Of a DNA stretch of 64,000 nucleotides, positions 25,229-34,680 are shown piece by piece (position 1 is the stretch's first letter; each line of letters begins with the position of its first letter). The position numbers and the translations under genes were made by a program. Source of the DNA: Haloechinothrix_A salitolerans (GTDB taxonomy: Bacteria > Actinomycetota > Actinomycetes > Mycobacteriales > Pseudonocardiaceae); the NCBI RefSeq assembly GCF_039544105.1, contig NZ_BAABLA010000108.1. One strand, written 5' to 3'. The notes beneath the pieces were generated by a model. That model was given only the letters and a program-made list of their open reading frames with translations. It was not told the origin of the DNA and did no database searches.

Positions 25229-25540
25229 CGTGAGGGTGGCGGTTCTGCGGAGGTTTCGTGAGCAGGCAGCCGTCGTGCGGTCTCGCGACGAAGCTCGCAA
25301 TGTCGCGGCGGGCAATGCCGTCCTCGCCGGCATCGCGGCGTCCGACGCCATCTGTTGTATCCGTCTGGGTAGCGTCACCGCGGGCAAGATCATCACGCTG
25401 CCGCTGATCTGTTGCGCACCGTCCGGCCCGACGGCCGAACCCTCGCCACCGCCCTGACCACGGTCCTGGCGGTCAGAGACCCGTCGCACTACGGCGAGAC
25501 CTTCGTGAGCGACCGCCGATTGTTGCGGCTGACGATCGCC
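25229..25540 (+). pseudogene. frameshifted HEPN-like hypothetical gene
   Basis: Two frames carry parts of one protein. The first reads VRVAVLRRFREQAAVVRS to AAGNAVLAGIAASDAICCIR (25,229-25,370); the second continues LLRTVRPDGRTLATALTTVL and DPSHYGETFVSDRRLLRLT (25,410-25,540). The pattern resembles actinobacterial HEPN-type proteins of about 130 residues. A frame change near 25,370-25,410 breaks it. It lies directly after the BenE gene. Confidence 0.55.
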
Positions 25541-25555
25541 CGACGTCGTGGCGGC

Positions 25556-26008
25556 TCACTCCGGCAGCGCTACGGGTGTGAACTCCGTGAGCCCGAAGTA
25601 GGTCACCACGACTGCGCCGAGCCCGGTCAGCACCAGGCTGCCCGCAGCGAACGTGCCCAGCACCGGAATCGCGTTGAGCGCCTGGAGCGCCACCATGACG
25701 GCGACCTCGCCCAGTGCGGTGGCTGGTGCGGCTCGACGCACCGGCAGCCACCGCGCGACGAGCGAGCCGAGGCACACGACGCCATACCCGGCGGCCGCGA
25801 GTCCGATGGCGAGGCCGAGCAGGCCAATCGGCAGCAGCACCAGCGTGAACGCCATGAACACCGACAGCGCCAAGAACGTCACCGTCACCAGCGCGCCGAC
25901 GGTGAGGCTGACGAGGGGATGACTGCGGACTGCCGTGTGGACGTTGCGCAGCGCTCGCGGGCGGCGGTGGGCCAGCCATGCGCCGATCAGCGCGAGCAAC
26001 GCGGTCAC
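25556..26008 (-). CDS. small multi-pass membrane protein
   Basis: 150 residues from GTG 26,008. Hydrophobic segments at about residues 1-13, 33-55 (VSLTVGALVTVTFLALSVFM), 57-80, and 100-140 suggest four helices. No family signature is visible. The frame is long and free of stops with a sensible membrane pattern, and it stands alone between the HEPN remnant and the DUF6544-like gene. Confidence 0.6.
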   Translation of the reverse strand: MTALLALIGAWLAHRRPRALRNVHTAVRSHPLVSLTVGALVTVTFLALSVFMAFTLVLLPIGLLGLAIGLAAAGYGVVCLGSLVARWLPVRRAAPATALGEVAVMVALQALNAIPVLGTFAAGSLVLTGLGAVVVTYFGLTEFTPVALPE

Positions 26009-26068
26009 CAGCGGGCACCCACTGTCGCGTCCTGACGTAGGCGAACAGCCTCATGTCGCGAACCTCAC

Positions 26069-26992
26069 CTACGGTCCCCGCTGTGTGAGGTAGCCAGCGA
26101 CGTCGGCGTTGTACACGACATCCTCGGTTCGCAACGTCGCCCACGGTGAGCCCTCGTCCTGCCAGGTGATCGCCGTCCGCATCGGCAGGGTGCGGCCGCC
26201 GAGGTCACCCCATTCGGCGACCTCGTTCACCCAGCGGATCTTGGCGGCGCCGTCCTCACCCTTGTAGCGCATTGACGCCATCGACCGCAGCCAGCCCGTC
26301 CTCGGGTCGAAACGCACCAGGAAAGCCTCTGTTTCGTCGCCGAAGGGGACGACCAGCCGGGCCGAGTGCGCGCCCACCACGTCCCACCTCACCCGCGGAT
26401 CGGTCACCCACACCGCGGGCAGCCAGACCGCTTCCGCCCAGAGCGCCAGGTTCGCGCCCTGATCCACCTTGGGGCCCTCGCTGACGCCGAACGGGAGCTC
26501 GAGTCGGCTCGTGCCGTCGAGGAACGACTCGTTGACCGACAACAGCGGGAGGCCGAACACGGTTGTTTCGATGTAGTGCCGATAGTCGTGGCCCGCGAGG
26601 TGGGTGAAACGGAACCGCGCCGGGAAGGTGATTCCGGAAATCCGCATGCGGCCACGGCCGCTGATCACCGCCGAGTCGATGACAGGCAGCCGATCGCCAT
26701 AGAGCTGCAGGTAGAAGCGTTCCACTGGCGGCGGCAGGTTCTGCGGCAACGCCGTCGTCTCCGGCTCCGCCCGCGACAGCGGCGGGCTCGAGAAGGATCG
26801 AGGGTTGACCTGCAGGCCGACCCAGGCGATCGCAGCGAGCGCGGTCACGCTGGCGGCGACCACGGCGATTCCCTTCAGGCCGCGTCGCGGTCTAGCGCCC
26901 GGGACGGCATCAGGGCTGCCTGTCTCCGGGACATGCTTCATCGCGGCATCGTTGTCAGGCGAGTGCGGTGGCGGCTTCGAGCGGAACCGCAT
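26069..26992 (-). CDS. DUF6544-like membrane-anchored protein
   Basis: 307 residues from ATG 26,992, two bases after the stop of the CoA-binding gene upstream; an earlier in-frame start at 27,037 overlaps that gene. One transmembrane anchor (IAVVAASVTALAAIAWVG, about residues 40-57) is followed by a soluble domain with LPPPVERFYLQLYGDRLPVI and GRMRISGITFPARFRFTHLA, which resemble the DUF6544 family. Function is not known for that family. It is coupled with the CoA-binding protein. Confidence 0.7.
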   Translation of the reverse strand: MRFRSKPPPHSPDNDAAMKHVPETGSPDAVPGARPRRGLKGIAVVAASVTALAAIAWVGLQVNPRSFSSPPLSRAEPETTALPQNLPPPVERFYLQLYGDRLPVIDSAVISGRGRMRISGITFPARFRFTHLAGHDYRHYIETTVFGLPLLSVNESFLDGTSRLELPFGVSEGPKVDQGANLALWAEAVWLPAVWVTDPRVRWDVVGAHSARLVVPFGDETEAFLVRFDPRTGWLRSMASMRYKGEDGAAKIRWVNEVAEWGDLGGRTLPMRTAITWQDEGSPWATLRTEDVVYNADVAGYLTQRGP

Positions 26993-26994
26993 CG

Positions 26995-27471
26995 TCACAC
27001 TCGCCTCGGCACGTGGCCGTTGAGGGTGAACATCCACCGCATCGCGCGGTGCCCCGGATCGTCGGCGGGCGGGAACATCAGCGGGCAGCCGCCATCGATG
27101 ACCTCGATGTCATGCTGCCTGCCGTACTCGACGGCCTCGGGAGAGACGCTGCCGCCGCCGAATGATCGGTGCAGCCACACATGCTTGATGCCAAGCTCGG
27201 CGCATTCGCGCATTGTGGTCTCGGCGTGTTCCGGGCGGGTGCCGATCACGACCGCGTCGACGCCACCGGCGATCGACGTAAGGTCGTGGTAGCACCTGTC
27301 GCCCTCGACTTCGTCCGCGTTCGGGTTGACGGCGAACACGTCGTAGCCGCGGTCGCGTAGCCGCTGGTACACCACGTTGCTGCCGTGGTTGGCGGGCGTC
27401 CGGGATACCCCCGTGACCGCGATCCGCTTCGTGGCCAGAAACTCCGCTGCGGCCTGTGTGATCGGGCGCAT
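26995..27471 (-). CDS. CoA-binding domain protein (YccU-like)
   Basis: 158 residues from ATG 27,471, preceded by GGGAGGAG. A CoA-binding Rossmann domain is evident: KRIAVTGVSRTPANHGSNVV, GYDVFAVNPNADEVEGDRCY, VIGTRPEHAETTMRECAELG, then VWLHRSFGGGS. These stand-alone proteins bind CoA or a nucleotide; some are linked to stress or protein acetylation, but there is no defined reaction. Upstream member of a two-gene unit. Confidence 0.85.
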   Translation of the reverse strand: MRPITQAAAEFLATKRIAVTGVSRTPANHGSNVVYQRLRDRGYDVFAVNPNADEVEGDRCYHDLTSIAGGVDAVVIGTRPEHAETTMRECAELGIKHVWLHRSFGGGSVSPEAVEYGRQHDIEVIDGGCPLMFPPADDPGHRAMRWMFTLNGHVPRRV

Positions 27472-27646
27472 CGCCACTCCTCCCTGGTCAGGCGTTCCTG
27501 TGCCCAGCGTCGACCGGCCACGGCAATGCCCATAGGGCACTCCGACCCCATCGGCGAGTACTAAACGCAACGGCCACCTGGACCTGCGCCGCAGGCCCCG
27601 AGGAGCGGCGCTACCCATGGGACCGTGGTCGTGATAGTGATGGCGG

Positions 27647-27975
27647 GTGCGTGTGATTCCGTTATGCCGGTTCGCCCGCGCCGCGTTGGCCACCCCGCTC
27701 GGCAGGTCATCCAACTTCAGCGTGCTGGAGGCCACGGACCTCGACCAGGAGTCTCCCGGGGATCCGATAGCGCGCCTGGTATGGCGCATTCACCGCGATG
27801 AGAGCGGTTCCGGGTGGCATCACTCCCCAGCGTTCGATGCCTGCTACCGCGTCGAGTTCAACGAGTACGGGGTCGTCACCGATCCTTCCCGGATCGACTG
27901 CCCGGAGAACGCCACCGCGTACACGCCGCCACCTGTGCCCAAGCGCAACATCCCGCGCGAGTTTCGTCCTGCCCT
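27647..27975 (+). pseudogene. C-terminal fragment of a hypothetical secreted protein
   Basis: The frame reads NFSVLEATDLDQESPGDPIA, WHHSPAFDACYRVEFNEYGV and SRIDCPENATAYTPPPVP, a pattern typical of small actinomycete secreted or lipoprotein-like proteins with two cysteines and a Pro-rich tail. There is no signal peptide upstream, so the N-terminus is missing, and after about 27,975 the sequence passes into an arginase remnant on the other strand. Confidence 0.45.
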
Positions 27976-28235
27976 GCTCGCGCGCACCGGTGCGAGTGCG
28001 TCGAGTAGTGGCTGCGGCGATGGTGAGGGTTCGTCCGGGCTGGTGTCTTGGAACTCGGCGATCTCGAGGCCGACCAGTTCGTGCTCGGCGATGACAGTTG
28101 CCGCCGCGTGGAGGCGTCGAGGGTGAGTCCGCCGGGTACGCGGTAGTCCGTTGGCACGATGCCGGGTTCGAGGACGTCGCAGTCGAGGTGCCAGTACACC
28201 GGACGTGCGTCGATCGCCGCCCGAAGTCGCGCTTG
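27975..28235 (-). pseudogene. remnant of an arginase/agmatinase-family gene
   Basis: On the minus strand PVYWHLDCDVLEPGIVP followed by VPGGLTLDAS contains the DCDVLEP/PGG metal-site segment of ureohydrolases. A frame change follows, and another frame continues ELVGLEIAEFQDTSPDEPSP to the family C-terminus. The N-terminal two thirds are absent and replaced by the SecDF fragment at 28,232. Confidence 0.6.
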
Positions 28236-28695
28236 GGCTGGCCGTGGCAGCCCAAGTTGTCTACCTGGCGGTGCGTTTCGACTGGCGCCTCGGTGTAGCA
28301 GCCACCGTGGCCGCACTCACCCAAGACGTCCTCCTTGTGCTCGGCGCGTTCGCCTGGCTCGGCAAGACCTACGACGGGCTGTTTCCTGGCCGCGTTGCTT
28401 CCCGTGATCGTTGTTCGAGTGGGTACGCGAACTTCGCCCGCATCGTTGGCGCTGCGGTGCTGCAAAATCGGGGTGCTGTTCGTGTTCGGCGCGCTGCTGG
28501 TTCTAGGTGACGGGTCTCTCGCCGACTTCGCGCTCGCACTCCTGCTCGGGTTGATCATCGGTACGGTATCTACCGTCGCCACCGCCGGTCCCGTTGCCAT
28601 CCTGCTGGAGAAGAAGTACCCCGGAGCGGGACGAACCGCGTCTCCACGGGCACGACGCCCGGACGTACGCACGGACAGCGGTGCTGTCGTATGAC
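28232..28695 (+). pseudogene. C-terminal fragment of a second SecDF gene
   Basis: LGLAVAAQVVYLAVRFDWRL, then TQDVLLVLGAFAWLGKTYDG, and after frameshifts GVLFVFGALLVLGDGSLADF and GTVSTVATAGPVAILLEKKY, ending DSGAVV. It is a close paralogue of the C-terminus of the intact SecDF gene at 36,910-37,438, with a deletion around the TVIGYSVNDSVVVFDR segment. Frames change at least twice, so it cannot make a working protein. Confidence 0.8.
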
Positions 28696-28757
28696 ATGAG
28701 GGGCCGATCCGGTAGCGATCCGCTATCCGACGATCGATGAACCCGAAAGGTGGTGTG

Positions 28758-30254
28758 ATGACCCTCCAGCAGCTCTACGCCGCCATGCTCGTCGCTGGTG
28801 TCGTCCTGCTCGCCGGGGTCATCGCTACCCGCATCGGGACCCGTGTCGGCTTGCCCAGCCTGCTGCTGTTCCTCGCCTTGGGCGTCGTGCTCGGCGAGGA
28901 CGTCATCGGTATCGATTTCGACGACGCCCAACTGGCCCAGAACATCGGCACGGCCGCACTCGCGGTCATCCTGGTCGAAGGTGGGTTGAGCACCAGATGG
29001 TCCGACATCCGCAACCTCCTCGTGCCCGCAGGGCTCTTGGCTACCGTTGGCGTCGCGGTGAGCGTGACGATCACCGCAGCCGGTGCCCACTTCCTGCTGG
29101 ACGTCAACTGGCAACTCGCCCTGCTGCTGGGGGCGATCGTGTCCTCCACCGACGCCGCGGCCGTGTTCTCCGTACTGCACGTGCTTCCACTGCCGAGACG
29201 GCTAGCGGGATCGCTGGAGGCCGAGTCCGGGTTCAACGACGCGCCCACCGTTATCCTCGTGCTCCTGTTCAGCACTACCCCGCTCGAGGTCAATCCGGTA
29301 TACGTCGCTGGCAGCCTGCTCTACCAACTCGCCGCCGGCGCACTCATCGGCCTCGTCCTCGGGCGGGTGGGCGCCAAGATCCTCAAACACGCGGCGTTGC
29401 CCGCTTCGGGCCTGTACCCGTTGGCGATCTTCGGACTCGGCATCGTCGCGTTCGCCGCCGCCGGTGCCGCGCAAGCTAGCGGGTTCCTCTCCGCCTACTT
29501 GGCAGGAATCGTGCTCGCCAACAGCGGACTGTCCCACCGCTCCGCCACCCGATCCTTCGCCGAGGGACTCGGCTGGCTCGCACAGATCAGCCTCTTCGTG
29601 ATGCTGGGCTTGCTCGTGACCCCCAGCGAGCTGCTCGACGAAGTTCTGCCCGCCCTGGTCGTCGGGCTCGTCCTACTCTTGCTCGCCAGACCACTGTCCG
29701 TGCTGTTGTCGGTGAGCTGGTTCAAAACACCCTGGCGTGACCAACTCTTCCTGTCCTGGTCCGGACTGCGCGGAGCCGTGCCCATCGTGCTCGCGACCTT
29801 CCCGGTTGTGCAGAACGTCCCCGGCAGCGACCGCCTGATCGACATCGTGTTCGTCCTCGTCGTCATCTTCACTCTCGTCCAGGCCCCCAGCCTCCGCCCC
29901 GTGGCGTGCGTACTTGGGCTGATACGGGCGGACGCTGCCCGTGAGGTCCAGATCGAATCCGCACCCCTTGACACCATCGACGCCGAACTACTCACCCTCA
30001 CCGTCCCCGAAGCCTCCCGCCTCCACGGCGTGTCGGTCATGGAGCTTCGGCTGCCGCCGACCAGCGTCATCAGCTTGATCATCCGCAGCCGGCAGGTGCT
30101 CGTCCCGCGACCCGAAACCTGGCTCAAGACCGGCGACGAACTGCTCATCGTCACCACGAACGCGCACCGCGACGCGACCGAACGACGACTCCGCGCCGTC
30201 GCCCGACGCGGCCGACTCGCCCGCTGGTTCGGCGAACACGGTTATCCCGACTGA
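28758..30254 (+). CDS. CPA1-type potassium or sodium/proton antiporter with RCK_C domain
   Basis: 498 residues from ATG 28,758, following AAAGGTGG. About 12 hydrophobic helices make up residues 1-385, with GSLEAESGFNDAPTVILVLL and LSWSGLRGAVPIVLATFPVV typical of NhaP2/CPA1 exchangers. The C-terminal 80 residues (ELLTLTVPEASRLHGVSVME to DELLIVTTNA) form a TrkA_C/RCK_C regulatory domain. It exchanges K+ or Na+ for protons across the membrane. It follows the SecDF fragment and is convergent with the second antiporter. Confidence 0.87.
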   Translation: MTLQQLYAAMLVAGVVLLAGVIATRIGTRVGLPSLLLFLALGVVLGEDVIGIDFDDAQLAQNIGTAALAVILVEGGLSTRWSDIRNLLVPAGLLATVGVAVSVTITAAGAHFLLDVNWQLALLLGAIVSSTDAAAVFSVLHVLPLPRRLAGSLEAESGFNDAPTVILVLLFSTTPLEVNPVYVAGSLLYQLAAGALIGLVLGRVGAKILKHAALPASGLYPLAIFGLGIVAFAAAGAAQASGFLSAYLAGIVLANSGLSHRSATRSFAEGLGWLAQISLFVMLGLLVTPSELLDEVLPALVVGLVLLLLARPLSVLLSVSWFKTPWRDQLFLSWSGLRGAVPIVLATFPVVQNVPGSDRLIDIVFVLVVIFTLVQAPSLRPVACVLGLIRADAAREVQIESAPLDTIDAELLTLTVPEASRLHGVSVMELRLPPTSVISLIIRSRQVLVPRPETWLKTGDELLIVTTNAHRDATERRLRAVARRGRLARWFGEHGYPD

Positions 30255-30306
30255 CCACGTACCTCGCTCGATGGGACCCTCGATGTAGGCGGTGGTCGAA
30301 GCGGGT

Positions 30307-31980
30307 TCATTCGGCCTCGTCGCCGTGCTCGCGCTGGTCCCGGTTGGTGTTGACGACGTCGTCGATGAGCGTGTCAACGGTGGTTGCCGCGGCGAATGCG
30401 AAGGGTTCGAGCACGATGTCGGCCCCGGATTGGCGAAGGTGGGCGGCGTCGTGCTTGGTATGGGCGGTGAGAGCTATCCGACCTCGGTAGTCGTGGTGTC
30501 GCAGGCCGTGGAGCAGGGCATTGTTGGCCTCGCGCAGTGGGAGCGTGCTGATCACGTGGCTGACGCGGGAGAGTGGTAGTGACTCGAGGAAGTGGACGTC
30601 CTCGGCGCTGCCGAAAACCGCGGTGACACCGCGCCGGTCGTTGTTTTCGACGCGTTGCGGGTCGAAGTCGACGGCGAGGACGCGGTACCCGGCCTGGCTG
30701 AGTTTGTCGGCGATGTGGCCGCCGAAGCGGCCGAGTCCGTAGAGGATGACGTCGACATCGTGGTCGTCGCTGGTGAGTGTGGCGGTGCGGCGGTCGGAGC
30801 GGTCGAGTATGGCGAGCAAGCGTGCGAGACGAGCGTAGATCTGGTGAGAGTAGAGGATCAGGTAGGTCGAGCCGCCGATGGTGATGAGCCCGACGACGGT
30901 GATCAGGCTGACGGTGGCGTTGGTGATGTGACCGAGGCTGAGCCCGAGCGCGGCGAGGATGAGGGAGAACTCGGAGATCTGTGCGACGGTGAGGCCGGCG
31001 AGGAAGCCGACCCGCACGGGGTACTTCATGAGGGTCATGATCGCGATCACGATCAGCGGGTTGCCGATCAGCACGAACACCGAGAAGATCGCCGCCGCGG
31101 TGATCTGCTCCGCGGCGTTGGTGAACTCCAGCCTGGCGCCGAGGTCGAGGAAGAAGAACAGCAGTAAGAAGTCACGCAGGCTGACCAGCCGAGCGCCCAA
31201 GGCGTCGCGGTACTGGGTTGTCGCGAGGGAGACACCGGCCAGGAACGCGCCGACCTCGGTGCTGAATCCCAGCCACTCGCTTACCGCGGCGACCGAGACC
31301 GCGTAGGCGACGCCGAAGAGCACCAGCAGCTCTTGCGAGCGGGCGATGTGGCCGAGCAGTGTCGGCAGGACGTAGCGCATCAGCAGTGCGATGCCGCCAA
31401 GTAGTCCGAGTCCCTTGGCGAACACCAGGGCGATGTTCAGCGCCACGGTGTCGTCGGTCTGCTGTCCGAACGCGGTGAGCGCGATCATCACCAGCACGAC
31501 GACGATGTCCTGCACGATGAGGAAACCGACAGCGATACGTCCGTGGAGCTGCTCCAGCTCACGTTTGTCGGACAGCAGTTTCACGATGATGATCGTCGAG
31601 GAGAAGGTGAGCGCGACGGCCACGTAGATGGCGGTGACGGTGTCCATGCCAAGGGCGATGGCGATCAGGTAGCCGATGACCGAGGTGAACACGACTTGAC
31701 CGAGTCCGGTCGCCAGCGCGATCGGTCCGGTGGTGCGGACGAGGTGCAGGTCGAGTCGGAGGCCGACGAGGAACAGCAGGATCGCGATGCCCATCCTGGC
31801 GAGTAACTCGATCGTGCCGCCGGTGGTGACCCAGCCGGTACCGGTAGGTCCGACGAGAATGCCGACGCCGATGAAGGCGACGATGAGCGGCTGTCGCAGC
31901 CGGGTCGCGAGCAGGCCCACCACCGCGGCGATGGCGAGGATGGCCGCGATCAGCGGGAAGGCGTGGACATCAGCCGTCAT
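30307..31980 (-). CDS. CPA2-type cation/proton antiporter with TrkA_N domain (KefB-like)
   Basis: 557 residues. Residues 1-385 form about 12 helices with IGVGILVGPTGTGW, LTFSSTIIIVKLLSDKRELE and GFSTEVGAFLAGVSLATTQY, typical of KefB/CPA2 exchangers. Residues 415-530 form an NAD-binding TrkA_N domain starting VDVILYGLGRFGGHIADKLS. Likely a nucleotide-gated K+/H+ exchanger. The start overlaps the stop of the universal stress protein locus as ATGA, so the two were co-expressed. Confidence 0.88.
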   Translation of the reverse strand: MTADVHAFPLIAAILAIAAVVGLLATRLRQPLIVAFIGVGILVGPTGTGWVTTGGTIELLARMGIAILLFLVGLRLDLHLVRTTGPIALATGLGQVVFTSVIGYLIAIALGMDTVTAIYVAVALTFSSTIIIVKLLSDKRELEQLHGRIAVGFLIVQDIVVVLVMIALTAFGQQTDDTVALNIALVFAKGLGLLGGIALLMRYVLPTLLGHIARSQELLVLFGVAYAVSVAAVSEWLGFSTEVGAFLAGVSLATTQYRDALGARLVSLRDFLLLFFFLDLGARLEFTNAAEQITAAAIFSVFVLIGNPLIVIAIMTLMKYPVRVGFLAGLTVAQISEFSLILAALGLSLGHITNATVSLITVVGLITIGGSTYLILYSHQIYARLARLLAILDRSDRRTATLTSDDHDVDVILYGLGRFGGHIADKLSQAGYRVLAVDFDPQRVENNDRRGVTAVFGSAEDVHFLESLPLSRVSHVISTLPLREANNALLHGLRHHDYRGRIALTAHTKHDAAHLRQSGADIVLEPFAFAAATTVDTLIDDVVNTNRDQREHGDEAE

Positions 31981-32817
31981 CGCCCGGTCCGTTCGGGAAC
32001 GACGAGCACATCGGACTCTGCCCGTCGCATCAGGTGCGCGGCGACACTGCCGAGCAGGGCGTAGCTGAGTTTCGTACGGCTGCCGGTGCCGACCACGATC
32101 AAATCCGCGCCGTGGTCGGTGGCCAGGTCCAGCAGGGTGTCGCGGGCGACACCTGATTCGATGACAACGCGGGACGGCTGCGGTTCCAGTTCCCGCGCGA
32201 ACCGCTGGATGCTGGCGCGCACGTCCTCCAGACTCACGTGTCGGAGTTTCGCGAGCGCGTCCTCAGCGATACCGCGCAGCCGCAGCAAGTGCTCACCGAG
32301 AACGACGGCGACATGAACGATGATGTGCTCCGCACGCGGCGTGATGCCGGTGCCCGCGGTAGCGGCGGTCGCGGTGTCGGTCGCGTCCACGGCGAGCAGG
32401 ACCCGACGGTACGGCTCACTGGCTGGGCGACGAACGACGAGCACCGGGACAGGGGGAAACCCGCACCAGGTTCTCCGCGGTGTGACCGACGAACGGGAAC
32501 GTGTGCGCCCCGGTCGCACCCACGATCACGAGGTCAGCGCTACGGTCGCGCGTCTGCGACACGATCTCTACCGCCACCTCGCCGGTCACGACGACCTGCT
32601 CGACCTCGGTGTTCGTCGCGTGCTGCCGGACCTGGGCGGCCAGGCGCGAGCGCGCGAACGCCGCCAGGTCGTTCGCTGCCCGGGGTGGCAGCACATGGAG
32701 CGCGGTCAGCCCAGCGTGATGCTGCTCGGCGAGTCGCACCGCGCGCTGCACCGCCCGCCCCGACTGATCAGAGAGATCGGTCGCAACCACCATGCTCTGG
32801 GGAGATTCCACTGACAT
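31977..32817 (-). pseudogene. universal stress protein with two Usp domains, split by a frameshift
   Basis: ATG 32,817 opens a first Usp domain (SMVVATDLSDQSGRAVQRAV to GATGAHTFPFVGHTAENLVR, with the ATP-binding G-x2-G-x9-G type run). At about 32,444 one extra base (CCCGGTGC where CCCGTGC is expected) shifts the frame; the next frame continues PVLVVRRPASEPYRRVLLAV into a complete second Usp domain ending VLVVPERTGR at 31,977. A sequencing error would give the same picture. Coupled to the downstream CPA2 antiporter. Confidence 0.75.
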
Positions 32818-32937
32818 CGCCTCACTCCCGTCAGCACGCCGGCACTTACAGGCAGGCTAGCGGCCACCGCACCGGGTGAGCACATCCAAACGGCGAGCGT
32901 GGGGCGTCTGCCGCTCCCGCTCGCCGTGACTCTGCTG

Positions 32938-33045
32938 TCAGGTGACGTTGATGGTGGCGTGTGCGGTGTGCACTGTGCCGTTGGTCTGGAGCTGGATGAA
33001 CAGCCGGTAGGTTCCTGGTTTTAGAGCCAAGTAGGTTACCCGCTT
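32938..33045 (-). pseudogene. C-terminal remnant of a secreted beta-strand protein
   Basis: Minus-strand reading gives LALKPGTYRLFIQLQTNGTV and TAHATINVT before the stop at 32,938. This resembles the final strands of extracytoplasmic domains in metal-handling or DUF-type secreted proteins. Nothing upstream matches, so only about 35 codons remain. Family uncertain. Confidence 0.4.
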
Positions 33046-33107
33046 GGTAACCCGGGCACGAGTTGATCAGGCGGCGGTGTCAGAACCTCCTGGCGCTGAG
33101 GGCTCGG

Positions 33108-33797
33108 TTATGTCGCACCGGTACGTTTCGCTCGGCGTGTCATGAGAAATTCGGTGACGATGGGAGTGATCGAGATCGCGACGATCATCAGGAGGACTGG
33201 CTCCAAGTTGTTTCGTACCCAGTCGATTCGACCCAAGAAGTAGCCGAGCACAGTGAGTCCCGCCGCCCAGATGACTCCGCCCACAGCGGAATAGGTCAGA
33301 TAGTGTCGAGGTGACATCTGGACCGCACCGGCGATCGCGGTGATGAATGTGCGCACGATAGGTACGAAACGCGCCAGCACGATCGCCCGGGCGCCGTGCT
33401 TGTCGAAGAAGTCATGCGTCCTCTCGGCGTACGCCTGCTTGAACAACCGTGAGTCGGATCGGTTGAACAGCGCGGGACCAGCTTTGCGGCCGATCCAGTA
33501 CCCCGTGACATTCCCCAAGAACGCGCAGGTCACGAGCACGAGGCACACCAGCCACAGCGGTTCGGCGATCAGCCCGTCCGCGACGAACAACCCGGCGGTG
33601 AAGAGCAGGGAGTCTCCTGGCAGGAAGAAACCAATCAGGAGTCCGCATTCCGCGAACACAATGAGACACAGTCCCAGCAGCATGTACGGCCCGAGACCGG
33701 ACAGCAATGTCTCCGCCTGAAGCCACGTCGGCATGCCCGCAAGATGGTCGATTCCCTGAGCGGCAACGCCGGCAGGAAGAAGTGTTTCGACCGACAT
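33108..33797 (-). CDS. DedA/SNARE-associated family membrane protein
   Basis: 229 residues with FAECGLLIGFFLPGDSLLFTAG and GYWIGRKAGPALFNR, then RFVPIVRTFITAIAGAVQMS, all typical DedA/VTT features, and 4-5 hydrophobic segments. DedA proteins are thought to be proton-coupled lipid flippases that recycle undecaprenyl phosphate or move phospholipids. The basic C-terminus ends TRRAKRTGAT. Five bases upstream lies a tiny membrane gene, which is probably co-transcribed. Confidence 0.9.
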   Translation of the reverse strand: MSVETLLPAGVAAQGIDHLAGMPTWLQAETLLSGLGPYMLLGLCLIVFAECGLLIGFFLPGDSLLFTAGLFVADGLIAEPLWLVCLVLVTCAFLGNVTGYWIGRKAGPALFNRSDSRLFKQAYAERTHDFFDKHGARAIVLARFVPIVRTFITAIAGAVQMSPRHYLTYSAVGGVIWAAGLTVLGYFLGRIDWVRNNLEPVLLMIVAISITPIVTEFLMTRRAKRTGAT

Positions 33798-33802
33798 GCG
33801 CG

Positions 33803-33973
33803 TTACCCGTGGGAGAGGGCTTGATAAAGGAAAGCGAGCCCGGTGCCCGGGACGCCGATGACGAAGATGCTGAACGCCCCGTACAACGGTTTGTCTTTGA
33901 CGAACATCGCGACCTGGAGGGCCACTACGACCCCGAAAGTGGCGAGCAGCAATACCAATGCGACAACTGACAT
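33803..33973 (-). CDS. 56-residue two-helix membrane protein
   Basis: ATG 33,973 to TAA 33,803. The protein has a hydrophobic helix VVALVLLLATFGVVVALQVA, a short loop FVKDKPLYG, and a second helix AFSIFVIGVPGTGLAFLYQA. Its clean two-helix pattern and its position just upstream of dedA support a real gene. Function unknown. Confidence 0.55.
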   Translation of the reverse strand: MSVVALVLLLATFGVVVALQVAMFVKDKPLYGAFSIFVIGVPGTGLAFLYQALSHG

Positions 33974-34158
33974 GGAATTTCCGTCCGTGAGAAAAACTAA
34001 GCCATTACCGATATGTCATCGCGCGCGAAGGCAGGCGTGATGGCCTGCAAGCATGGGAAATGCGCGCGGCAGGCAACCCACACGAATTCGGCGTTCGTGG
34101 GTGTGCGTCGCCCGCATGGCCGGGCGGCCATGGCGAGCGTTCTGTGCGGGTTTCGACT

Positions 34159-34524
34159 TCAGACGGACGGCGGCGCGCGACTGCGGGTCGCGCTCTCAGC
34201 GGCGACGGGCGTGCCCGAGTTCTCGGCCACATGGTCGAACCACAAGCCCGCGGGGAGACCGGCGCTGGGATGGGGAGCGTGGACGGCCCACGAGCCCTCC
34301 GACGGTGACGCGGCGAGCGTCGGACTCGATAAGGGTATGGGTCGTGCCTGCGGGAAGTCGGTGTCCGACTCCGGGACGGCGGCAGGCTCCTCGGCCAGCA
34401 GCAGTAGCTGGTGGGGTGACCCACCGCCGGCGGAGCCGAGCAACGCCGGGGTGAGCCATCCGAATACCGCGAGCAGCACGGCGAGCGGAAAGGCGAGACG
34501 TCCCGCCCTGGCCTTCTCGTGCAC
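34159..34524 (-). CDS. small secreted or membrane-anchored hypothetical protein
   Basis: 121 residues from GTG 34,524, with AGGAG 8 bases upstream. Residues 9-30 form a signal-like helix (LAFPLAVLLAVFGWLTPALL); the rest is Pro/Ala/Ser-rich and low in structure (EEPAAVPESDTDFPQARPIP). Divergent from the similar small secreted gene at 34,681. No family recognised. Confidence 0.5.
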   Translation of the reverse strand: MHEKARAGRLAFPLAVLLAVFGWLTPALLGSAGGGSPHQLLLLAEEPAAVPESDTDFPQARPIPLSSPTLAASPSEGSWAVHAPHPSAGLPAGLWFDHVAENSGTPVAAESATRSRAPPSV

Positions 34525-34680
34525 GCACCCGCTCCTATCAGCGCAGGTCAGTTCCGCTGAACTCGCGCCAAGCATACACAGACGTCTCACCGGCTTCGGC
34601 TTAACACGTTCTGCCATGGAATTGCACGGCCTTTGGTCGCGGCGCTGGCTTAGGATGGCAGGACGAGCGAGGAGTGTGCG

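Noticed and set aside
23889..25457. 522-residue plus-strand frame over the BenE gene
   Set aside because: Arg-rich out-of-frame reading of the transporter. Only its last part (25,229 on) carries real remnant sequence and is listed as a pseudogene.
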